Position numbers and translations under genes: made by a program | In this document: positions 1 to 9,516 of the stretch, one piece after another | Layout of the letters: the number at the start of each line of letters is the position of its first letter | Position numbering within the stretch: position 1 is the stretch's first letter | The notes under the pieces: generated by a model | The model's input: only the letters and a program-made list of their open reading frames with translations | What the model was told of the DNA's origin: nothing | The model's database searches: none | Assembly (NCBI RefSeq): GCF_021654135.1 | Contig: NZ_JAKGSD010000064.1 | Coordinates: 1-47,420, forward strand | DNA length: 47,420 bases | Direction of reading: 5' to 3' | DNA from: Amycolatopsis tucumanensis | Lineage (GTDB): Bacteria; Actinomycetota; Actinomycetes; Mycobacteriales; Pseudonocardiaceae

Positions 1-53
1 GGCTCCGGGATGACCAGGGGTTGGGTGCCTCGTCCCACCTCGTGCAGTGGGTC

Positions 54-205
54 GCTGGGTGGTCATCCCGTCGCCTTCCGGTTTGTGCATATCACCTTGA
101 GCCAGGGCCGCAAGGTTGGCATGTTCGGCTGCCGGTTGGCGGCCTGGGTTGCGGCCCTGGCTCAAGGTGATCGTTGCGTGTCAGGCGACGGGATGACCAC
201 CCAGC
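54..205. repeat. Two-tier inverted repeat (long hairpin) downstream of mycP
   Basis: Outer arms 54-75 and 184-205 are perfect 22-bp reverse complements. Inner arms 91-113 and 149-171 are perfect 23-bp reverse complements. They are separated by a 15/12-nt internal loop and enclose a 35-nt apical loop containing GGTTGGC twice. The outer-arm core GGGATGACCA occurs a third time at 7-16, where it could pair with 60-69 instead. The element lies just beyond the mycP stop. No coding frame inside it is convincing. It could be a terminator, a structured RNA or a small non-autonomous mobile element; the sequence alone does not decide. Confidence 0.85.
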
Positions 206-222
206 TGCCTTGGGTTCAAAGA

Positions 223-1671
223 TCAGGCCCGCGTGCGGCGGATGGTCCTCATCACGAACATGACGACCAGCAGGACCACCAAACCCCCGCCGGTGCCAGC
301 CAGCGCCACGATCATCGGCGTCCAGTTCTTCGGGTTCGCCTCCGGGAGCCCGGACGGCAGCTGCCGTCCCGCCTCCGCGGCCAGGCCCTCCTCGGCGGGC
401 ACGATCGCGGTCAGCGCCGCCACCGGGTTGACCACGCCAAAACCGGTGAAGTTGTCCCGGCCGCCCTGCGCGCCCGGGTGCTGCGCGGTCACCCGGATCC
501 GGTTCATGATCTGCCGCGCGTTCAGGTTCGGGTACTGCGCCGCCACCAGCGCCGCCACCCCGGCCACGTACGGCGCCGCGAAGCTCGTCCCTTGGATGGG
601 CGTCGCCTTGTCGTTCTCGATCGTCTGGTTCGCCAGCTGCGACGAGCCCTTCGACGGGTCCAGCGAGATGATGTTCGTGCCCGGCGCGGCCACGCTCACC
701 CACGGCCCGTGCACGCTGAACGGCGCCACCCCGCCGGTCTCGTCGATCGCCGCCACCGACAGCACGTCGTCGGAGAACCACGGCGGCGTCACGATCGACC
801 GGGGCTTGTTCGGGTCGGCCTGGTCGTTCTGCGGGCACGTCTCGGACGTGTTGCCCGCCGCGGCCACGACCACCACGTTCCGGTCCACCGCGTACCGCAC
901 CGCGGCCTGGATCGCCCGCTCGCCGTCGGTGATCGAGCCGTCCGCGGGGCGGCAGTTGTCCACCGACATGTTGATCACGTCGACGTTCAGGTTCACCGCG
1001 CGCACGATCGCCTGCGCGAGCGACAGCGTGGTGCCCGCGCCGTTCGCGTCGTTCTGCTGCCGTCCACCGGTCTGCTGGCCGCTGGTGCCGCCCGCCGAGT
1101 CCGGTTTGGAGTAGTTCTGGCTGGACTGCCGGATCGACACGATCGTCGAGTCGGGCGCGACGCCGGTGAACCCGATCTGGTCCTGCGGCGTCTGCGCGGC
1201 GATGATCCCGGCCACCTCGGTGCCGTGACCGTCGCAGTCGTTCAGGCCGTTGTCACCGGCCGAAACGTAGTCGCCGCCGCCCTCCAGCCGGGGCAGGTAC
1301 GGGTGCCGGGTGACGCCGGTGTCGATCACTGCGACCCGGATGCCGCCGCCAGCCGAACCGGTCTTGGCGCGGGCGAGCTGCTGGGCTTCCTCGATCTGGA
1401 GGTACTGCTGGCCCCACGGCTTCTCCCGCAGCACGACCTCCTTCTGCCCGAGGTCACGCGTCACGCAGGCGTTCTTCTGCTGGTAGTCGAAGCTGTTGCG
1501 GCCACCGTTGTCGCTGGGCAGGTAGCTGGCGACGAACGGCGGCGGCACCGCCCAGTACCCGTCGGAGCCGGTGCCGCCCGTCTGCGCCTGTGCCGTCCCG
1601 GTCGCCAGGACGCCGATCGACCCCGCCAGCAGGACGGTCGCCGTCCGGCCGGGCGCACCGAGTCTCCGCAC
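223..1671 (-). CDS. mycP: Type VII secretion mycosin (subtilisin-like serine protease), MycP4-like
   Basis: This is a membrane-anchored subtilisin-family protease of the ESX machinery; mycosins are required for T7SS function and sit on the outer face of the cytoplasmic membrane. From the GTG at 1671 it has 482 residues: a signal peptide (1-28, ending near AQA), catalytic Asp117 in VAVIDTGV, His149 in DGHGTEV, oxyanion Asn274 in AAAGN, Ser363 in GTSFAAP, and a C-terminal transmembrane helix (about 452-474) followed by a basic tail. All triad residues are intact. The GTG at 1671 is chosen because GGGGGA lies six bases upstream. An in-frame ATG at 1692 (489 residues) lacks a ribosome binding site. 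It follows eccD by about 23 bp on the same strand, so the two are very probably co-transcribed. The subtype ESX-4 is inferred from neighbours. Confidence 0.95.
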   Translation of the reverse strand: MRRLGAPGRTATVLLAGSIGVLATGTAQAQTGGTGSDGYWAVPPPFVASYLPSDNGGRNSFDYQQKNACVTRDLGQKEVVLREKPWGQQYLQIEEAQQLARAKTGSAGGGIRVAVIDTGVTRHPYLPRLEGGGDYVSAGDNGLNDCDGHGTEVAGIIAAQTPQDQIGFTGVAPDSTIVSIRQSSQNYSKPDSAGGTSGQQTGGRQQNDANGAGTTLSLAQAIVRAVNLNVDVINMSVDNCRPADGSITDGERAIQAAVRYAVDRNVVVVAAAGNTSETCPQNDQADPNKPRSIVTPPWFSDDVLSVAAIDETGGVAPFSVHGPWVSVAAPGTNIISLDPSKGSSQLANQTIENDKATPIQGTSFAAPYVAGVAALVAAQYPNLNARQIMNRIRVTAQHPGAQGGRDNFTGFGVVNPVAALTAIVPAEEGLAAEAGRQLPSGLPEANPKNWTPMIVALAGTGGGLVVLLVVMFVMRTIRRTRA

Positions 1672-1694
1672 GCGAGTTCCCCCTCGAATCATGC

Positions 1695-3089
1695 TCAGCC
1701 GAACGAGATGTGCCGCAGCGTGGCGTACAGGTCCATGACGGCCAGCGCGAGCGGCAGCACGGTGGCGATGCAGATCGCCTCGAAGATCTCGACGGTGCGG
1801 CGCAGCGGCGGCGAGAACCGCTGGTTGGGGAACACGACGCCGACCACCAGCGAACCCGCGCCGATGATCACCAGCGCCCCGAACACCCACAGCAGGCGGC
1901 CCATCGGCGTCTGCGTGCCCAGCCAGCCGATCAGGATGCCGGCGCCGGACACGATGCCCGTGGTCAGCAGCGCGACGGCCTGGCTGCCGTTGGCGTAGGA
2001 GCGGGCGCGCAGCAGCAGCACCATCGTCGCGACGGCGGCGGTGAGGATGCCCCACACGCCGGGCGCGGTCGCGGTGATGATCGCGGCGATCGCGGTCGCG
2101 CTGCCGCACCCGATCAGCAGGCCGGTCATGTAGTTGTGGGCGACGGCCGTGCGGCGCTCGATTTCGGCGTAGTCCGGGAACGTCGTGTCCTCTTTGAGCT
2201 CCTCCGCGGTGCCCGGCACGTGCGGCAGCGGCAGCTTGGCCAGCCAGATCGTCGCGCGCGGCAGCAGGGAGATCAGCGCGAGCGCGCCGGCCGCGGTGCC
2301 CGCGGCGATGCCGGCCGCAGGGTGCGCGATCAGGGTCGCGATGGTGAACGCGACCACCCCGATCACGCCTGCCGTGGCCGCGGCGATGAACGTCGTGATG
2401 CCTGCGCCCATGATCATGATCGCGACCGCGGCCAGGATCACCACCAAACCGCTGGCCAGCAGCAGGTTGGCCCGCACGGTCAGCCCGGGCACGGCGTAGA
2501 ACCCGGCGACGAACGCGAACGGCAACCCGCCCGCGGCGGCGATCACCACCCCGGTCGCCTCGGCCTGGTAGGCCTTGGCCAGCGTCGCGCCGACCGCGAG
2601 GCACGCGATCGCGGCGACACCCGCGGTGAGCGCGGCGGCCAGGCCGTTCCCGCCGAACAGCGGGCCGCCGAAGAACAGGGCCAGGGCCGCGGTGAACAGC
2701 GCCAGGCCGCCCGCGATGTGCCCGATGCGCCGCGCGGTCTCCTTGGTCCACGGCCGGAAGGTGTCCGGCTGGGCGTCGGCGATCGCGTCGACCACGTCGT
2801 CGTACAGCGGCGGCGGCGGGTTGTCGTTGCGCTTGCGCAACTGCAGCAGGTCGCCGTCGACGATGCCGAGCGAGGCGAGCGTCCGGCTCGGGTCGAGCGG
2901 CGCGTCGCCCAGCTTGGCCAGCGCCCAGCCGCCGTGGCGGGCGCCGCCGTCCGGCGAGGTCTCCCTGGCCATGTCGAGCAGCATCGGCATCAGGTCGGCG
3001 ACCGCGACGTCGGCCGGCAGCGCCACGTCGATCCTGGTGCGGGGCGCGACCACCGTCACCCTGCTGAATACCGTCGTGCCCGTTGCCAC
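1695..3089 (-). CDS. eccD: Type VII secretion integral membrane protein EccD
   Basis: EccD forms the main membrane-spanning part of the ESX translocon. The 464-residue product has the family layout: a ubiquitin-like (YukD-type) cytoplasmic domain at about residues 5-90, a short linker containing NPPPPLYDD, and then about eleven hydrophobic helices from residue 115 to the C terminus. The length fits the family (about 450-510). It is the first gene of a minus-strand eccD-mycP pair and is divergent from eccC across a 274-bp region. The ATG start has the usual MATGTTVFSRVTVV opening, in which the first beta strand begins at once. Confidence 0.95.
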   Translation of the reverse strand: MATGTTVFSRVTVVAPRTRIDVALPADVAVADLMPMLLDMARETSPDGGARHGGWALAKLGDAPLDPSRTLASLGIVDGDLLQLRKRNDNPPPPLYDDVVDAIADAQPDTFRPWTKETARRIGHIAGGLALFTAALALFFGGPLFGGNGLAAALTAGVAAIACLAVGATLAKAYQAEATGVVIAAAGGLPFAFVAGFYAVPGLTVRANLLLASGLVVILAAVAIMIMGAGITTFIAAATAGVIGVVAFTIATLIAHPAAGIAAGTAAGALALISLLPRATIWLAKLPLPHVPGTAEELKEDTTFPDYAEIERRTAVAHNYMTGLLIGCGSATAIAAIITATAPGVWGILTAAVATMVLLLRARSYANGSQAVALLTTGIVSGAGILIGWLGTQTPMGRLLWVFGALVIIGAGSLVVGVVFPNQRFSPPLRRTVEIFEAICIATVLPLALAVMDLYATLRHISFG

Positions 3090-3363
3090 TTGCCTGCCCC
3101 CTACCCGAGAGAATGCTGCGGGCTACTTATACCGAACGACCGTGTCCGCGGCAGCCGCTGCCCGTGAATTCCTGCCCAACGTGCACCCGCGGATCGTTCC
3201 GGACTGTCGGTGGGCGGTCCTAGTATTACTGCACCTGGCTCCGCCACGGGGGTGGATTCGGGCAATCGGTGCCGGGTTGGGCGGTCTCGGCCTCGGAAGA
3301 GGTCGTTGTTCGCTACCGTGTGGGCGCTGGAGGAGCAGGACGACTTGAAGAGGGGACCCTTCG
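3090..3363. promoter_or_regulatory. Divergent eccD / eccC promoter region
   Basis: This 274-bp region separates the two arms of the ESX core and must hold both promoters. On the minus strand TATAAG (3131-3126) is a plausible -10 for eccD, with a poor -35. On the plus strand TAGTAT (3221-3226) with TTCCGG 18 bp upstream is a weak candidate for eccC. A purine-rich GAGGGGAC just before 3364 is the eccC ribosome binding site. The promoter calls are by eye only. Confidence 0.45.
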
Positions 3364-6300
3364 GTGAGCACGCTGCAGTTCAAGAGGTCACCAAGGCTTG
3401 CTGCGCCGCGCCCACCGGGCGGTGAGGTCCACCTCGAACCGCCACCCGAGGTGCCCCGCACGATCCCCGGCAACGTCGTCCAGAAGATGATGCCGGTGGT
3501 CATGATCGTGGCCACCATGGGCATGGTCGTGGTCATGTTCACCACCGGCGGTGCGGCCGCGCGCAGCCCGCTGACCCTGATGTTCCCGCTGATGATGCTC
3601 ATGTCGATGGGCGGAATGTTCGCCGGTGGCGGCAAGAGCGGCGGGGCCAAGAAGGCCGAGATGAACGAGGACCGCAAGGACTACCTGCGGTACCTCGGGC
3701 AGATGCGCGAGCGGGCCCGCGAGGCGATGGCTGAGCAGCGCGCGTCGCTGGAGTGGGTGCACCCGGATCCGCAGGCGCTGTGGTCGCTGGCCGCGAGCCG
3801 CCGCATGTGGGAGCGCCGCCAGAACGACCAGGACTTCCTGCACCTGCGCGTCGGGCGCAGCTCGCACCGGCTGGCCACGCGCCTGGTGCCGCCGCAGACC
3901 GGTCCGGTCGACGAGCTGGAGCCGATCGCGACGCTGGCGCTGCGCCGGTTCGTGCGCGCCCACTCGATCGTCCCCGATCTGCCCACCCAGATCACCCTGC
4001 GCGGGTTCGCGGCGGTGAGCCTGAGCGGCGACAAGGAGCTGACCCGCGGGCTTACCAGGGCGATGCTGGCCCAGCTCGTCACCTTCCACAGCTGTGACGA
4101 CGTGCTGCTCGCGTTCGCCACCACCGGCCGCGCGAAGGCCGAGTGGGAGTGGGCGAAGTGGCTGCCGCACGTGCAGCACCCGGAGCTTGCCGACGGCATC
4201 GGCCAGCTGCGCATGATGGCCGGTTCGCTCGCGCAGATCGAGCAGTGGCTGGACGCGGAGCTGCGCGACCGGCCGCGGTTCTCGCGCAACGCGACGCCGT
4301 CGCCGGACCAGCCGCACATCGTGATCGTGCTGGACGACGCGGAGGTCACCCGCGAGGAGCAGATCATCCTCGAAGAGGGCCTGGTCGGCGTCACCTTGAT
4401 CGACCTGTCCGACTCCCTGGGCAACCTCGCCGCGCGCCGCGGCCTGCGGCTGGTCGTGGAGAAGGAACGCGTCGGCGCGCGCAGCGGCGGCGGCATCGAG
4501 TGGTTCGGCAAGCCGGACACGCTCAGCGTCGTCGAGTGCGAGGCGCTGGCCCGCAAGCTCGCGCCGTACCGCGTCGGCAGCGCCGCGCAGGAGGCGAGCG
4601 AGGACGAGCCGCTGCTGTCCAACCCGACGCTGCTGGAGCTGCTCGGCATCCCCGGCGACCCGATGACGTTCGACGTGCAGCAGGCCTGGCGGCCGCGCCC
4701 GGTGCGCGACCGCTACCGCGTCCCGTTCGGGATCGGCGAGTTCGGGCAGGCCGTCGAGCTGGACATCAAGGAAGCCGCGATGGAGGGCATGGGTCCGCAC
4801 GGCCTGTGCATCGGGGCGACCGGTTCCGGTAAGTCGGAGTTCCTGCGCACGCTGGTGCTCGGCCTCCTGGCCACGCACTCCAGCACGACGCTGAACATGA
4901 TCCTGGTCGACTTCAAGGGTGGTGCGACGTTCCTCGGCCTGGACAAGGCCCCGCACGTCGCGGCGACGATCACCAACCTGGCCGGCGACCTGACGCTGGT
5001 CGACCGCATGAAGGACGCGATCGCGGGCGAGGTCGCGCGGCGCCAGGAAGTGCTCGCGAAGGGCAACTACAAGAACGTCTGGGACTACGAGAAGGCCCGT
5101 GAGAACGGCGCCGACCTCGACCCGCTGCCCGCGCTGTTCATCTGCATCGACGAGTTCTCCGAGATGCTGACGGCCAAGCCGGACTTCATCGACATCTTCC
5201 TCCAGATCGGCCGCGTCGGCCGGTCGCTGCAGATGCACATGCTGCTCGCCTCGCAGCGGCTGGAGGAGGGCAAGCTGCGTGGTCTGGACACGTTCCTGTC
5301 CTACCGGATCGGTCTGAAGACGTTCTCCGCCGCGGAGTCCCGGGCCGCGATCGGCGTGCCGGACGCGTTCGAGCTGCCGTCGATCCCGGGTTCCGGGTAC
5401 CTGAAGTACGACACGTCCACGATGGTCCGGTTCAAGGCGTCCTACGTGTCCGGTCCGTACCGGCCCGCCGGGATGCAGGCGGCCGGGCCGGTGGCCAACG
5501 TCGTGCGCGCCGACAAGCGGCCGCAGCTGTTCGTGCCCGACTTCGTGGAGCTGCCGCCGGAACCCGAGCCGGAGCCGGTGCGCGTCGAGGCCGCGCCCCA
5601 GCCGCAGCAGGAGGAGGGCACCGAGCCGACCGAGCTCGAGGTCATCGTCGACCGCCTGATCGGCCAGGGCCCGCCCGCGCACGAGGTGTGGCTGCCGCCG
5701 CTGGACGAGTCGAACTCGCTGGACACACTGCTGCCGAACCTCAACCCGACCGACGACCGCGGTCTGTCGCCGGTTGGTTTCTTCGGCAACGGCAAGCTGC
5801 AGGTGCCGATCGGCATCGTCGACCGGCCGTTCGAGCAGCGGCGCGACCCGCTGTGGGCGGACTTCTCCGGCGCCGCCGGTCACGGTGTGATCGTCGGCGG
5901 TCCGCAGTCGGGCAAGTCGACCCTCCTGCGCACGCTGATCATGTCGCTGTCGCTGGCCAACACGCCGGAGGAGGCGCAGTTCTACTGCATCGACCTCGGT
6001 GGTGGCACGCTCGCCGGCCTCTCCGACCTGCCGCACGTCGGTGGTGTCGCGGTGGCCCGGCGCGAGCCGGACAAGGCGCGCCGCATCGTGGCCGAGCTGA
6101 ACGCGCTCGCCAACGAGCGGGAAGGCCTGTTCGGGCAGCTGGGCATCGACTCGATGGCCGACTTCCGCAACCGCAAGCGCCGCGGCGAGATCACCCCGGA
6201 GCAGGACCCGTTCGGTGACGCGTTCCTGATCGTCGACGGCTGGCGCGCCCTGCGCGACGACTTCGAGGAGCTGGAGCCGCAGATCACCGCGCTGGCCCAG

Positions 6301-7374
6301 CGCGGTCTGGCCTACGGCGTGCACGTGATCATCTCCGCGAACCGGTGGGCGGACATCCGCCCGGCCATCAAGGACATGCTGGGCACGCGGTTCGAGCTGC
6401 GGCTCGGTGACCCGAGCGAATCCGACATCGACCGCCGTACCGCGGTGAACGTGCCCGAGGGCCGTCCCGGCCGCGGCCTGACCCGCGACCGGCTGCACAT
6501 GCTGATCGGCTTGCCGCGGATCGACGGGTCGAGCGATCCGGAATCGATCGGCGCCGGCGTCGCGGACGCGGTCGCGAAGATCAAGGCCGCCTGGCCGGGC
6601 CGCCCGGCGCCGCAGGTGCGGCTGCTGCCGGAGATGGTGTCCTACGAGGACGTGCTGTCGATGGACAAGCAGCGGCACACCAAGCTCATCCCGATCGGCA
6701 TCAACGAGGACGAGCTGGCGCCGGTCTACCTGGACTTCGACGCCGACCCGCACTTCATCGCCTTCGCCGACGGCGAGTCCGGCAAGACGAACCTGCTGCG
6801 GCAGATCACGCGCGGGATCACCGAGCGGTACACGGCGAAGGAAGCGGTCATCGTGCTGGTGGACTACCGGCGCACGATGCTCGGGTTCGTCGAGGGCAAC
6901 CACCTGCTCGGCTACGCGGTGTCGGCCAACCAGCTCGACGGCATGGTCAAGGACATCGTGGGGTCGATGACCCGGCGGCTGCCCGGGCCGGACGTCACGC
7001 AGGAGCAGCTGCGCAACCGGTCCTGGTGGAAGGGCCCGGAGCTGTTCATCGTGGTCGACGACTACGACCTGGTGGCCACGCAGACGTCCAACCCGCTCAA
7101 GCCGCTGTCGGAGTTCCTGGCCCAGGCCAAGGACGTCGGCCTGCACATGGTCGTGGTGCGCCGCACGGGTGGCGCGTCGCGGGCGGCCTACGACCCGATC
7201 ATCGGCAAGCTGAAGGAGATCGCGGCGCCGGGCATCGTGATGAACGGCAGCAAGGACGAGGGTCAGCTGCTGGGCAACGTCAAGCCGTCCGCGATGCCGC
7301 CGGGTCGTGGTGTCCTGGTGAGCCGCAAGGTCGGCAAGCAGTTGATGCAGGTGTCGTGGATCCAGCCGGACTGA
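3364..7374 (+). CDS. eccC: Type VII secretion ATPase EccC (fused EccCa/EccCb)
   Basis: EccC is the FtsK/SpoIIIE-family motor that recognises WXG100 substrates and drives export. The 1336-residue protein carries two N-terminal transmembrane helices (about 42-61 and 68-88) and then three ATPase domains. The P-loops are GATGSGKS at residue 484, GPQSGKST near 847 and GESGKT near 1137. Matching Walker B segments are LFICIDEF, FLIVDGW and LFIVVDDYD. The second and third domains depart from the strict Walker consensus, as is common in this family. It is a single polypeptide, as in ESX-4, not split into Ca and Cb. The GTG start is supported by the GAGGGGAC ribosome binding site. The Rv3446c-like gene follows after 73 bp. 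Confidence 0.97.
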   Translation: MSTLQFKRSPRLAAPRPPGGEVHLEPPPEVPRTIPGNVVQKMMPVVMIVATMGMVVVMFTTGGAAARSPLTLMFPLMMLMSMGGMFAGGGKSGGAKKAEMNEDRKDYLRYLGQMRERAREAMAEQRASLEWVHPDPQALWSLAASRRMWERRQNDQDFLHLRVGRSSHRLATRLVPPQTGPVDELEPIATLALRRFVRAHSIVPDLPTQITLRGFAAVSLSGDKELTRGLTRAMLAQLVTFHSCDDVLLAFATTGRAKAEWEWAKWLPHVQHPELADGIGQLRMMAGSLAQIEQWLDAELRDRPRFSRNATPSPDQPHIVIVLDDAEVTREEQIILEEGLVGVTLIDLSDSLGNLAARRGLRLVVEKERVGARSGGGIEWFGKPDTLSVVECEALARKLAPYRVGSAAQEASEDEPLLSNPTLLELLGIPGDPMTFDVQQAWRPRPVRDRYRVPFGIGEFGQAVELDIKEAAMEGMGPHGLCIGATGSGKSEFLRTLVLGLLATHSSTTLNMILVDFKGGATFLGLDKAPHVAATITNLAGDLTLVDRMKDAIAGEVARRQEVLAKGNYKNVWDYEKARENGADLDPLPALFICIDEFSEMLTAKPDFIDIFLQIGRVGRSLQMHMLLASQRLEEGKLRGLDTFLSYRIGLKTFSAAESRAAIGVPDAFELPSIPGSGYLKYDTSTMVRFKASYVSGPYRPAGMQAAGPVANVVRADKRPQLFVPDFVELPPEPEPEPVRVEAAPQPQQEEGTEPTELEVIVDRLIGQGPPAHEVWLPPLDESNSLDTLLPNLNPTDDRGLSPVGFFGNGKLQVPIGIVDRPFEQRRDPLWADFSGAAGHGVIVGGPQSGKSTLLRTLIMSLSLANTPEEAQFYCIDLGGGTLAGLSDLPHVGGVAVARREPDKARRIVAELNALANEREGLFGQLGIDSMADFRNRKRRGEITPEQDPFGDAFLIVDGWRALRDDFEELEPQITALAQRGLAYGVHVIISANRWADIRPAIKDMLGTRFELRLGDPSESDIDRRTAVNVPEGRPGRGLTRDRLHMLIGLPRIDGSSDPESIGAGVADAVAKIKAAWPGRPAPQVRLLPEMVSYEDVLSMDKQRHTKLIPIGINEDELAPVYLDFDADPHFIAFADGESGKTNLLRQITRGITERYTAKEAVIVLVDYRRTMLGFVEGNHLLGYAVSANQLDGMVKDIVGSMTRRLPGPDVTQEQLRNRSWWKGPELFIVVDDYDLVATQTSNPLKPLSEFLAQAKDVGLHMVVVRRTGGASRAAYDPIIGKLKEIAAPGIVMNGSKDEGQLLGNVKPSAMPPGRGVLVSRKVGKQLMQVSWIQPD

Positions 7375-7447
7375 TCAGGACCGTCCACATCGGAGCGGAG
7401 CACCAGGGCCGTGACGCGGCTCTGGTGCCGTTTCGCGGGGGCGCGTC

Positions 7448-9364
7448 GTGACCTTGCGCGTCGCAGTGGACTTCGGGACGTCGAGCACCTGCGTGGTGGC
7501 CGCGCTGAACGGGCGGCCGCCGCAGGTGGTCGTCGTCGACGGGCAGCCGCTCATGTCCTCGGCCGTGTACGCGGCGGCCGACGGCACCCTGTTCGTCGGG
7601 CAGGAGGCCGACCGGCAGGCGGCGATGGACCCGTCGCGCTACGAACCGAACCCGAAGCGCCGCATCGACGAGGGCGAGCTGCTGCTCGGCGACCGCGTCC
7701 TGCGGGTCACCGACGTCGTGCGCGCGGTGCTGGAACGCGCCGTCACCGAGGCGCGCCGCCTCGCCAGCAACGCCGAGGTCGGGCTCCTCGTGCTGACTCA
7801 CCCGGCCGACTGGGGCGCGGTCCGCACCCGGCTGCTGCGCCAGGCCGCGAGTGGTCTGGCCCGCGAGGTCACGCTCGTGCCGGAGCCGGTCGCGGCCGCG
7901 GTGTTCCACGCCGCGACCTTCGCGCCCGAGGAGATCAACTCCGACCGCACGGTGGAGATCAGCAACCGTCCCGGCGCGACACTGGCCGTGCTCGACCTCG
8001 GCGGCGGCACGGTGGACGTGAGCGTGGTGAGCCGGGTCCCCGGCCACCGCGGCGGGTTCCAGGTGCTCGCGACGCGGGGCGACCCGAGCTTCGGCGGCGC
8101 CGATGTCGACCAGTTGCTGCTGGAGCACGTCGGCAGTCTGGTGTCCTCGGCGGATCCGGACGCGTGGCGCCAGCTCGTCGAGGGCCGTGAGTTGACCGAC
8201 CGGCGCCGTCGCCGGGTGCTGCGCCAGGACGTCCGCGGCGCCAAGGAAACGCTGTCCCGGCACGCCTACACCGACGTGCCGATGCCGCCGCCGTTCGCCG
8301 ACGCGCACGTGACGCGCGAGGACCTGGAGCGCCTGGTCGCCGCGCCGCTGGGCCGCGCCGTCGAACTGACGTGCGCCGCGATCGAGGAGGCCGAGCTGCG
8401 CCCGAAGCAGCTCAGCGCGATCTTCCTGGTCGGCGGGTCGAGCCGGATCCCGATGATCTCGCGGCTGGTACACGAGCGCACCGGCGTGGTTCCGACCACT
8501 CTGGACCAGCCGGAGACGGTGGTCGCGCGGGGCGCGCTGCTCGCGGTCCAGAAGGCGCCCGCCGCGCCGCCGCCGCGTGTGCCTTCCCGGCAGCTCGCCG
8601 ACCAGCGCACCGAGGTGGTGCGCAACCCGAACGCGCCGCGCCCGGGGTTCTCGCCCCGGCCGCCGACACCGCCCGGCGGGTTCAGCGGTCCGGCCGTGCC
8701 GCGCCAGGCGCCGCAGGGCGTGCGCCGCCCGCCGCCCGGACCGCCGCGCCCCGCCCACCACGGCTCCGGCCCGGGTTCGCCGCCGCGCGGGATTCCCGCG
8801 CCGCCGTCGCGGAAGAAGCCGAAGCTGCCGTGGATCATCGGCGGCGCGGCCGTGCTCGTCGTCGCCGCGGTGGCCGGGCTGGTGTTGGTGCTGACCGCGG
8901 ACGGGGAGCCGGAGCCGCCGCCGGGGAAGGTCGTCGCGCAGTACCACTACCAGTTCACCGCGCCGCAGGACTGGACGCAGACCGGTGGCTCGCCGGACCT
9001 GCGGGAGACGCTGATCAAACCGGACGACGCGCAGCAGCAGTTCGACTCGGTGTCGGTCCAGGAGCACCCGCTGTCCTACGACGCGTCGGCCGATCCTGGC
9101 CGGCTCGTCAGCGAGTTGCGGTCGCAGATCGAGGCGGCGCCCGCGCAGTACTCCGGGTTCAACCCGGAAGCCACCTACGCCGGCCGGAAAGTGGTCTTCT
9201 ACCACCAGGTCCTGCCCGGCCAGAACGCGTCGATCGACTGGTACGCGCTGGCGCAGGGGAACGTCCAGGTGAACGTCGGGTGCGTGTATGCGAACGAAAA
9301 CGCGCGTCAGCGGGTGGACGCCGCGTGCACGCAGGTGATCCGGACGCTCAACATCAGCGCGTGA
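7448..9364 (+). CDS. Hsp70-like type VII secretion-associated membrane protein (Rv3446c-type C terminus)
   Basis: The 638-residue product is a mosaic. Residues 1-370 form an Hsp70/actin-fold ATPase: phosphate-1 motif VAVDFGTSSTCVV near residue 5, phosphate-2 LDLGGGTVD around residue 183, and adenosine motif FLVGGSSRIP. There is no DnaK substrate-binding domain. Instead a Pro/Arg-rich linker (about 375-455) leads to one transmembrane helix (about 460-482). A roughly 155-residue outer domain follows, resembling the type VII secretion-associated family typified by M. tuberculosis Rv3446c. The position between eccC and the WXG100 pair agrees with the ESX-4 order. The Hsp70-like part probably works in the cytoplasm with EccC or substrates; the substrate is unknown. 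The GTG start lies 73 bp after eccC. Confidence 0.88.
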   Translation: MTLRVAVDFGTSSTCVVAALNGRPPQVVVVDGQPLMSSAVYAAADGTLFVGQEADRQAAMDPSRYEPNPKRRIDEGELLLGDRVLRVTDVVRAVLERAVTEARRLASNAEVGLLVLTHPADWGAVRTRLLRQAASGLAREVTLVPEPVAAAVFHAATFAPEEINSDRTVEISNRPGATLAVLDLGGGTVDVSVVSRVPGHRGGFQVLATRGDPSFGGADVDQLLLEHVGSLVSSADPDAWRQLVEGRELTDRRRRRVLRQDVRGAKETLSRHAYTDVPMPPPFADAHVTREDLERLVAAPLGRAVELTCAAIEEAELRPKQLSAIFLVGGSSRIPMISRLVHERTGVVPTTLDQPETVVARGALLAVQKAPAAPPPRVPSRQLADQRTEVVRNPNAPRPGFSPRPPTPPGGFSGPAVPRQAPQGVRRPPPGPPRPAHHGSGPGSPPRGIPAPPSRKKPKLPWIIGGAAVLVVAAVAGLVLVLTADGEPEPPPGKVVAQYHYQFTAPQDWTQTGGSPDLRETLIKPDDAQQQFDSVSVQEHPLSYDASADPGRLVSELRSQIEAAPAQYSGFNPEATYAGRKVVFYHQVLPGQNASIDWYALAQGNVQVNVGCVYANENARQRVDAACTQVIRTLNISA

Positions 9365-9516
9365 AAACCCGTTCGGGTGAGCGCGGCATTCACACCCGCA
9401 ACTACTTCCGCGAACGGCGGGACAAGGCGGAACCGGCCATGGCAAGGTCATCGTCGTAGGTCCGTAGGCGGTTGGGATCGTTACGGACAACACCACGACG
9501 AAGGGGGTAGTTCCTC

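Noticed and set aside
54..205. Insertion sequence ends
   Set aside because: The arms enclose only 152 bp with no transposase and no visible target duplication; a MITE remains possible but unproven.
10..1998. A 662-codon plus-strand frame over the palindrome and mycP
   Set aside because: Composition is Arg/His/Val-rich with no domain, and it runs antisense to the intact mycP and into eccD.
3388..7146. A 1252-codon open frame on the strand opposite eccC
   Set aside because: It is a GC-bias shadow of eccC: Arg/His/Gln-rich, without domains and fully covered by a gene with clear motifs.
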